From contig CAJUEB010000018.1 of assembly GCA_910585135.1 (NCBI GenBank), positions 1 through 18,868 of the forward strand: DNA of 18,868 bases, written 5' to 3'. The position numbers were made by a program, and so were the translations under genes. The notes under the pieces are model-generated. The model ran no database searches. It saw only the letters and a list, made by a program, of their open reading frames with translations, and had not been told where the DNA came from. Positions 13,763 through 18,868 of this stretch are shown here, in pieces. The stretch's first letter is position 1, and every line of letters starts with the position of its first letter. Source of the stretch: an uncultured Eubacteriales bacterium (GTDB lineage Bacteria > Bacillota > Clostridia > Peptostreptococcales > Anaerovoracaceae).

Positions 13763-14920
13763 ATGGAAAGGAAAACACTTACACGAATCATCGTCATATT
13801 GCTTTCGGTCGGAATCGTCACGGGAGTCTATTTCATGAATGCACCCGCTACCGGCAGGGTAAATACGCACCTAAATATTTCCATTCCCAAAGAAATATTT
13901 CCGACCCCAGAGGATATCATCCTTTCCGGCATGACATTAGAAGAAAAGGTCGGGCAGATGTTCATGGGCTGCTTCTATCAAGGCACACCTTCCCCGGAAA
14001 CGGTAGCAAACTATCACCTGGGCGGCGTCGTGCTATTTCGTGCAAGCTTCGAAAATACCCCGCCTGAAACGCTGCGCGCGCAGCTCGATGCCATCAATGA
14101 TGGAAACCGCATCAGCCCGATCATCGCCGTGGATGAAGAAGGCGGCTCCGTCGTCAGAGTCAGCGCAAACCCGCTTTACCGCAGTGAGCCATTCCAATCG
14201 CCACGCGCACTTTTTGCATCTGGGGGAATGGATGCCGTAATTGCAGACACGCACGAAAAAAACCAACTGCTGCAAAAGCTCGGCATCGATATGAATCTCG
14301 CTCCTGTCATCGATATTTCACAAAACCCTTCTGATTATATGTATGAACGCAGCTTGGGGCAGAACGCCAAAACGACAGCCCAATATGCTGCTAAAACAGT
14401 TGCCGCCTGCAAAGAAGATGGAATTGGATGCTGCTTGAAGCATTTTCCGGGATACGGAAATACCGCCGACACCCATAACGGAATTGCCACGGACAGCCGC
14501 AGCCTTGAACAAATCAGGGAAGTTGATATGAAGCCTTTTTCTGCCGGAATCAAAGCCGGAGCGCATGCGGTGCTGGTATCACATAACATCGTCTCGTCCT
14601 TGGATCAGGAGCTTCCCGCCTCGCTATCCCCTGCGATTCACCGCATCCTGAGAAATGAAATGAAATTCGACGGCGTGATCATGACCGATGATCTTTCCAT
14701 GGGGGCAATCACACAGTTTTCCCCTGATACCGACAGCGCAGTGGATGCCATCGCCGCCGGCAATGATCTCTTATGCACGGGTGATTATGCGAATCAGTTT
14801 CAAAACGTCCTCAATGCGGTTCATGACGGAACGATTTCCGAAAAACGGATCGACCGCTCCGTACGCCGGATACTGCGTTTAAAGCTTACGTTGGGATTTT
14901 TTAACGCTGAAAATGAATAA
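13763..14920 (+). CDS. nagZ: Membrane-anchored glycoside hydrolase family 3 beta-N-acetylhexosaminidase (NagZ type)
   Basis: Hydrolyses terminal beta-linked N-acetylglucosamine, most likely from peptidoglycan fragments. The 385-residue protein has an N-terminal hydrophobic segment (about residues 8-25, after MERKTLTR) without a lipobox, so it acts outside the membrane, as other Gram-positive NagZ enzymes do. Family 3 motifs are present: AVDEEGG (122-128), KHFPGYG (226-232) with the Asp236-Thr-His238 dyad that supplies the acid/base, and GVIMTDDLSM with nucleophile Asp309. Tyr replaces His in the usual KHFPGHG, as I recall for many clostridial members. It lacks the second domain of two-domain enzymes. 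GGAGG lies 5 nt before the ATG at 13763. Neighbouring genes do not point to a special wall-recycling operon. Confidence 0.92.
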   Translation: MERKTLTRIIVILLSVGIVTGVYFMNAPATGRVNTHLNISIPKEIFPTPEDIILSGMTLEEKVGQMFMGCFYQGTPSPETVANYHLGGVVLFRASFENTPPETLRAQLDAINDGNRISPIIAVDEEGGSVVRVSANPLYRSEPFQSPRALFASGGMDAVIADTHEKNQLLQKLGIDMNLAPVIDISQNPSDYMYERSLGQNAKTTAQYAAKTVAACKEDGIGCCLKHFPGYGNTADTHNGIATDSRSLEQIREVDMKPFSAGIKAGAHAVLVSHNIVSSLDQELPASLSPAIHRILRNEMKFDGVIMTDDLSMGAITQFSPDTDSAVDAIAAGNDLLCTGDYANQFQNVLNAVHDGTISEKRIDRSVRRILRLKLTLGFFNAENE

Positions 14921-14929
14921 ACGAAAATC

Positions 14930-14968
14930 AAACCCAGCCTATGAAGCGAAAATTCTCGCCTCTGGTTT
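14930..14968 (+). terminator. Weak terminator-like hairpin after nagZ
   Basis: AAACCCAG (14930-14937) pairs with CTGGTTT (14962-14968) with one bulged C. Inside it GCGA and TCGC (14946-14949, 14956-14959) form a second short stem. The T-run is only four bases. Confidence 0.35.
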
Positions 14969-15513
14969 TCAAGACTCCAATTTGTATTGATGTCAAGGCA
15001 AGCAAACGGGAGACGGCAAACGGAACAGACAAAGAGGCAAGCAGCGGCCTAACACACAGAAGCCTAGATTGAGCGAGCCGCCAGCTTTCAGTTGCTGACC
15101 GGCAAGGGGAGGGGCAGTGACTCTGCGGATTCCGCAAGAGCAGATGCAATCATTCGGCCTTGCGAAAGAGAAGAACAGGCGGTCTCTGGGGATTGTCTGA
15201 ATGCCCGCAGGGCATGAGTTTTCCCAGAAGCCCTGTTCTTCCTGACGCGCTGCATATAATTGCCTGCGATGAGGACAGAGCAGAGACATTGCCCCCCTAC
15301 CAGCCAGCAACCAAATTCCAGACAGCCTGCATGACAACCCTAATCAGCCACCACCAAAAACCAGCTACCGATTCTATGCTACCTGCTGCCAGCAAAAACC
15401 ATTTTATGCGCCAGCCGTCACTTCTCACACAAACTGCGAAAAATGACAGTAAGCCAGCCCCCGCGTTAGCCTTTTTTAGGTCATATGATCATCATATTTT
15501 TTTCAAAAATTCT
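14969..15513. other. Gene-free region with successive hairpins, possible structured RNA
   Basis: No ORF here has convincing coding character, family resemblance and a ribosome binding site together. Three hairpins follow one another: 15077-15103 (GCCG, CAGC with complements), 15121-15140 (CTC and TGCGGA with complements) and a nested one at 15170-15241. The last has a 10-bp outer stem (GAAGAACAGG), a middle CTGGG/CCCAG and an inner ATGCCC-GCA-GGGCAT. Just before them, 14998-15048 contains short direct repeats of GCAAGCAAACGG-like words. From 15250 the sequence becomes C-rich and then AT-rich without further strong pairing. I match it to no RNA family. Confidence 0.45.
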
Positions 15514-15546
15514 TCACAAAGACAACCTAAAATTAGCATATTTCAT
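15514..15546 (-). other. Ten-codon ORF MKYANFRLSL
   Basis: The minus strand reads ATG AAA TAT GCT AAT TTT AGG and continues to a TGA after ten residues. Its centre GCTAATTTTAGG repeats the centre of the short ORF at 15629-15661 (GCTAACTTTAGG), giving the shared peptide ANFR. TATAAT lies a few bases upstream (minus strand), but there is no ribosome binding site. Whether it is translated is unknown. Confidence 0.25.
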
Positions 15547-15593
15547 TGCTATTATAGAACCACAGCAAGGGAAACCATGCTGACACCTGATAA

Positions 15594-15654
15594 TAAGGGC
15601 TGCTATTAAAAAACAACACTTCTTCTTCTCAAACCCTAAAGTTAGCAGCCCTTA
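15594..15654. other. Long-looped inverted repeat
   Basis: TAAGGGCTGCTA (15594-15605) and its exact complement (15643-15654) form a 12-bp stem around a 37-nt loop. On the minus strand the first arm lies within the short ORF at 15629-15661. ACCTG and CAGGT words just outside could extend the pairing. Confidence 0.55.
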
Positions 15655-15661
15655 GAAACAC
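15629..15661 (-). other. Ten-codon ORF MFLRAANFRV with a strong ribosome binding site
   Basis: A GTG start lies 7 nt after a perfect AGGAGG (15669-15674 on the complement). The frame encodes MFLRAANFRV and stops at TGA. The AGG GCT GCT codons are the first arm of the inverted repeat 15594-15654, so ribosome movement could change RNA folding, as in a leader-peptide attenuator. It lies downstream of the terminator of the ornithine operon, so it would need its own promoter, which I cannot identify. Confidence 0.4.
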
Positions 15662-15701
15662 AGGTACACCTCCTAAAGAATAATGGATGATAATGATGGT
15701 G

Positions 15702-15742
15702 AAAAAAGAAGATCGCCATAGGATCAGGCGACCTTCTTTTTT
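15702..15742 (-). terminator. Terminator of the ornithine operon
   Basis: Arms 15702-15717 and 15727-15742 pair over 16 bases with one mismatch and a 9-nt loop. On the minus strand the stem ends in CTTCTTTTTT. It begins 19 nt after the stop at 15761 and, because the other end is also T-rich, could work in both directions. Confidence 0.9.
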
Positions 15743-15760
15743 CATGTTATATGGAATTTA

Positions 15761-17512
15761 TCACAAATTTCGATCTCGGTTCGGACAGGACGTCCGCGCG
15801 CAATACCTGCAATTATGGTCGCAGGTATCCACGTTTTTCATGCGAATCCGCTGCACATCAGAGTTTTTACCACCTGCACTTTCACGATAATCACTTTCAC
15901 TGGCTTCTGCTGCTCTTGGCGGTAAACCCATATCCTCTCTGTAAGCCGTCATATCATAACCCTGCGCTTCACATTCCTCGATATGCTTGATCAGCTCCGC
16001 TCTTTTCGCATCTTTTTCCGCCAATTCTCCCGCAACGCCCTGCAATGCCGCAGGAAGGGAATCCCGCGGTTTATCCTCTGATGTACCGCTGCCTGCTTTC
16101 CCAGCGACGACCGCCTCAACGCTGCGCTTTTTTTCCGGGAACTGAAAACCAAGGCTCTTTTCGAGCAGCTTGACTGCACCTTCCCGGTGCTTTGTCGAAA
16201 GCACACCAAGCGATGCCATGATATAATCGTTATCCACCAGTATTTCCGCATGCGCTGTCGGGAATAGGCGCATCCCCGTCTCATCATATGAAGCGATCCG
16301 CTCCATGATCTCCTTTCGGCGCGGAAGCCTGGTAAGCGCGCCGCCCGTGCCGACGATGTACTTTACCTGGGTCAGATCCTTTCCTTCAGCCAGCGTGCTT
16401 CTTCCGGACGGCCCGTAAACATAGCGAATCTGCCCCGCATGCCGTTCCACGGCTTTCATCACCGCTTCCTCTGCCAGCATTTCCACCAGCTTGATTTCAG
16501 CTTCATTCTTCGGTATCGCTACATAGCTCGCAAGCGTCTTATCCAGATCAATCCCGGCTTTCTCGCACTTACTGCGGAGCTTTTCCTCCCCGATGGATTC
16601 GATCACCTTCATCCGATTGACATAAACACCCAGATCGCCTTCCACAGTACGCTTTGCCTTTGGTTCAGGCGCGATCATGATCCGCGCCACCTGATCGGAT
16701 TCGGTTGCCACGGAATGAAGGTCTGTCGTTGCGCCGCCCACATCGAGAACGATCAGGTCGCCCAAATAATCATACAGCAGCTTCGTACATTCCATCACTG
16801 CCCCCGGCGTTGGGATGATCGGACCATTTACCATATCCCTGACATGCTCCATGCCCGGCGCATGGATGATGTGCTCCTCAAAAGCATCCTGGATCACCTT
16901 GCGACATGGCTCTACATTGAGGTCATCGATCTTCGGGTAAACATTCTCTACGTTATAAAGCTTCTGCCCGCTTTCCGCATCGAAAATCAGCTTCATTTCC
17001 TCCTGGTTTTCAATATTGCCCGCATAGATCACTGGAACATGAAGCCCCATGCTCCGGATCATCTCCGCATTGTCCAGCGCAGTATCCCGCTCGCCGTAAT
17101 CAACCCCGCCTGCGATTAAGATCAGGTTCGGCTTGATTTCCTTGATTTTCGCGATATCCGTCCGCCTGAGCTTGCCCGCAGTCACATAGTGGATGATCCC
17201 ACCGGCGCCGAGCGCGGCCTCTTTTGCCGCCCGTGCCGTCATATCGTAGACGAGCCCGTGAACCGTCATTTTAAGTCCACCCGCCGCAGATGATGTTGCC
17301 AGCATTTCTTCATATTCCAGCTTGTCGATATTCATTTTCTTGCAAAGGTCATCGATCGCTCCTTGCAGCCCGATTCGCACGTCGCCCTCCAGGACAGACG
17401 TAGGGGCTTGCCCCTGCGCCCAGAAAACCGGGTTTTCCGTATCGATATCCTTGAATGCATTGACAACTGTCGTTGTCGAGCCGATTTCGGCCACCAGCAC
17501 GTCTACTTTCAT
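15761..17512 (-). CDS. GlmL-related ATPase of the ornithine fermentation cluster
   Basis: A 583-residue protein of the GlmL/MutL group (actin/Hsp70-type ATP-binding fold) that accompanies adenosylcobalamin aminomutases. GlmL-like proteins are thought to help or reactivate the B12 enzyme; this form travels with oraS/oraE. ATP-fold motifs are visible: AEIGSTTT (8-15, phosphate 1), LDVGGATTDLH (255-265, phosphate 2) and VGTGGALTR (387-395, adenosine). From about residue 460 an extension follows: a Lys/Ala/Ser-rich linker, a helical segment at about 495-530, and a final Cys cluster at 564, 568, 571 and 576 (CX3CX2CX4C). The start at 17512 has AAGGAAGG 4 nt upstream and lies 19 nt after the oraE stop, so it is in the same operon. 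It is the last gene, closed by a terminator. The ATPase core is certain; the function of the tail is unknown. Confidence 0.88.
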   Translation of the reverse strand: MKVDVLVAEIGSTTTVVNAFKDIDTENPVFWAQGQAPTSVLEGDVRIGLQGAIDDLCKKMNIDKLEYEEMLATSSAAGGLKMTVHGLVYDMTARAAKEAALGAGGIIHYVTAGKLRRTDIAKIKEIKPNLILIAGGVDYGERDTALDNAEMIRSMGLHVPVIYAGNIENQEEMKLIFDAESGQKLYNVENVYPKIDDLNVEPCRKVIQDAFEEHIIHAPGMEHVRDMVNGPIIPTPGAVMECTKLLYDYLGDLIVLDVGGATTDLHSVATESDQVARIMIAPEPKAKRTVEGDLGVYVNRMKVIESIGEEKLRSKCEKAGIDLDKTLASYVAIPKNEAEIKLVEMLAEEAVMKAVERHAGQIRYVYGPSGRSTLAEGKDLTQVKYIVGTGGALTRLPRRKEIMERIASYDETGMRLFPTAHAEILVDNDYIMASLGVLSTKHREGAVKLLEKSLGFQFPEKKRSVEAVVAGKAGSGTSEDKPRDSLPAALQGVAGELAEKDAKRAELIKHIEECEAQGYDMTAYREDMGLPPRAAEASESDYRESAGGKNSDVQRIRMKNVDTCDHNCRYCARTSCPNRDRNL

Positions 17513-17531
17513 GATACCTTCCTTTATTTCT

Positions 17532-18868
17532 TTACAGCTCGCCTCGGCGTCTCATCGCTTCCTCTGCTAAGAAGGTTGCGACGTCAATTCCATGGGAATC
17601 CCTGCCAAAGCCTTCATCAATTCCTGTATTTCTCGCTTCCTCTGGAACGACCTGCGTACCGCCTGCCGCGATGATAACCTTATCACGAATGCCCTTTTCT
17701 ACTGCCAGCTCGTGAATCCGCTTCATGTTCTTATAGTGAACATTGTCGTGTGAAATAATCGTGGATGCCAAAATCGCATCGGCGTTTAGTTCGACTGCCG
17801 CATCAACCAGCTTTTCAACCGGCACGGAAGTACCGAGATACTCTACCTTAACGCCCCATTTTTCGATTCCGCCATGCTTGATATTGATGATTTCACGCAG
17901 CCCTACGGAGTGTTCGTCTTCCCCGACCGTTCCGCATACCACCTGCATCGGATGCTCCGCAAATTCCTTAAAGAGCGTATCATCATCTAAATGATGCGGT
18001 TCAGGTGGGATTTCAAGTGTATTCGGATCGATATCAAAGGTGAGCTTACCCTTCATTTCGATTCTCGTTCCTTCCGCTTCCTGAAGAACTTCTTTGCTGA
18101 TTACTTCAGGATCTTCCAGGCCTAATTCCTTGCCGATTTCCAGCGCAGCCGCTTCAGCAGCCCGCACGTGGGTCGGAACGCACATGGTCAGCATCACGAT
18201 CCCATCCCCGCACCATTCCATTTCTGGAATCAACGCTTCGCCGTCATGATATTTTGCTACCTTTTCCAGCCTGGTCGCTACCGTATCCTCTTCCTCCAGC
18301 TCGTCGATATAAACGATCTTGCTTCTATCTTCAAACGTACAGCCGCCGATCAATGCCGCCGGATCTTCTGGATCGCCGCCATACTGTTCCACGTTATTGT
18401 AGCCGAAGTGAGCCGTTACAGGAGCCATGTAGTCGTCTTCCCGCTCGAAGATATATCCATAGCCTACGCCGCCTTCGATCTTCCTGGCGATACCATCACC
18501 GTTTCGTTCCGGGTACTCGGCGGAATCAACGAAAAAGCCTTCCTGCACAGCCTGGAAATAGCCGCCAACCTCAACGATTTCTTCCATGAAGAGGAGCGCC
18601 TTTTCCTTAATCTCCCTCGCTTTTTCTCCGAGAGGTCCATCCATTTTCAGCTCAACCATTTCCATCAAACCGTCAAGGCCAAGAAGCGTCTGCTTCGCAT
18701 TATCCGTCGCTTCGATGTTATAGATGTGCCATGGAACGTTCCTGCCCTCGTCAGGCGTGATCGTTGACTGGATATCAGCTCTCGTCAGCTTCGAAATCAG
18801 CATATTGAGAACGTGCGTTACCGTCGCTTCCCTTGCCGACGAACAGATATACTTGGTATTTTGCTGCG
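17532..18868 (-). CDS. oraE: D-ornithine 4,5-aminomutase large subunit OraE (5' end outside window)
   Basis: Catalyses the adenosylcobalamin- and PLP-dependent conversion of D-ornithine to 2,4-diaminopentanoate in anaerobic ornithine fermentation, together with the small subunit OraS. The frame stays open to the window edge: the visible upstream codons read QQNTKYICSSAREATVTHVL before the internal Met at 18803. About 444 residues of an expected 730-750 are present. The C-terminal Rossmann domain holds the cobalt-ligand motif DEHSVG (near 17901-17918). Exactly 11 residues after its His is a Lys (HSVGLREIINIK), the spacing of His618 and Lys629 of the Clostridium sticklandii enzyme, where Lys629 forms the internal aldimine with PLP. 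The later AAGGTQ matches the second B12-binding loop. oraS is expected just outside the window. Confidence 0.95.
   Translation of the reverse strand, partial: QQNTKYICSSAREATVTHVLNMLISKLTRADIQSTITPDEGRNVPWHIYNIEATDNAKQTLLGLDGLMEMVELKMDGPLGEKAREIKEKALLFMEEIVEVGGYFQAVQEGFFVDSAEYPERNGDGIARKIEGGVGYGYIFEREDDYMAPVTAHFGYNNVEQYGGDPEDPAALIGGCTFEDRSKIVYIDELEEEDTVATRLEKVAKYHDGEALIPEMEWCGDGIVMLTMCVPTHVRAAEAAALEIGKELGLEDPEVISKEVLQEAEGTRIEMKGKLTFDIDPNTLEIPPEPHHLDDDTLFKEFAEHPMQVVCGTVGEDEHSVGLREIINIKHGGIEKWGVKVEYLGTSVPVEKLVDAAVELNADAILASTIISHDNVHYKNMKRIHELAVEKGIRDKVIIAAGGTQVVPEEARNTGIDEGFGRDSHGIDVATFLAEEAMRRRGEL

Noticed and set aside
14993..15337. Minus-strand ORF of 114 codons in the gene-free region.
   Set aside because: No ribosome binding site, odd Cys/Pro/Leu-rich composition and no family resemblance. 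The hairpins explain the region better.
15483..15503. ATATGAT-C-ATCATAT followed by seven T on the plus strand, terminator-like.
   Set aside because: The stem is all A/T but two pairs and has a one-base loop, so it is too weak. I left it as part of the AT-rich flank.
1..18868. CRISPR arrays, tRNA or rRNA genes, insertion sequence transposases, integrases.
   Set aside because: I saw no regularly spaced repeats, cloverleaf-type tRNA sequence, rRNA segments or transposase motifs in the window.

Overview
The window looks like chromosomal DNA from an anaerobic, amino-acid-fermenting member of the Clostridia. Three things point that way: strong AGGAGG-type ribosome binding sites throughout, a D-ornithine 4,5-aminomutase (OraE) gene followed by the GlmL-related companion of ornithine-fermentation clusters, and a heterodimeric ABC exporter of the type common in Firmicutes. 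I would not go below class Clostridia on this evidence; a family such as Anaerovoracaceae is only a guess.

Layout. 1-1001: the 5' part of moaA (minus strand, cut by the window edge) with its promoter, then the terminator of the next gene. 1031-2340: an EF-hand-like calcium-binding protein of unknown role (minus). 2443-2727: a small GIY-YIG protein (plus) that may be read from a leaderless mRNA. 2728-3344: decayed DNA holding a headless RelB/DinJ antitoxin fragment. 3345-4061: an AT-rich uncharacterised gene (plus) that converges on a membrane-anchored protein (4115-4699, minus). 4876-9176: a minus-strand operon of a MarR regulator and two half-ABC exporters, with start/stop overlaps and a promoter covered by two matching palindromes. 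9203-10075: dapA (minus). 10260-11598: an AT-rich two-gene module (minus), an HTH protein fused to a DUF3990-type ADP-ribosyltransferase-like domain plus a small partner, with a perfect 13-bp palindrome between its -35 and -10. 11722-13582: birA and bioY (plus), a biotin ligation and uptake pair. 13763-14920: a membrane-anchored NagZ-type glycosidase (plus). 14921-15760: about 840 bp without a conventional gene but rich in hairpins and carrying two very short related ORFs. 15761-18868: the GlmL-related ATPase and oraE (minus, oraE cut by the window edge).

How the genes work together. OraE and the GlmL-like protein belong to oxidative/reductive ornithine fermentation, where the latter probably services or reactivates the B12 enzyme. 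BirA and BioY form a biotin scavenging unit. The MarR protein very likely represses its own operon and so the exporter. The HTH/ADP-ribosyltransferase module is the best candidate for an accessory toxin-antitoxin or defence system. The most unusual other signals are the cysteine motif at the end of the GlmL-like protein, the structured gene-free region at 15077-15241, and the twin ANFR mini-ORFs at 15514-15661.
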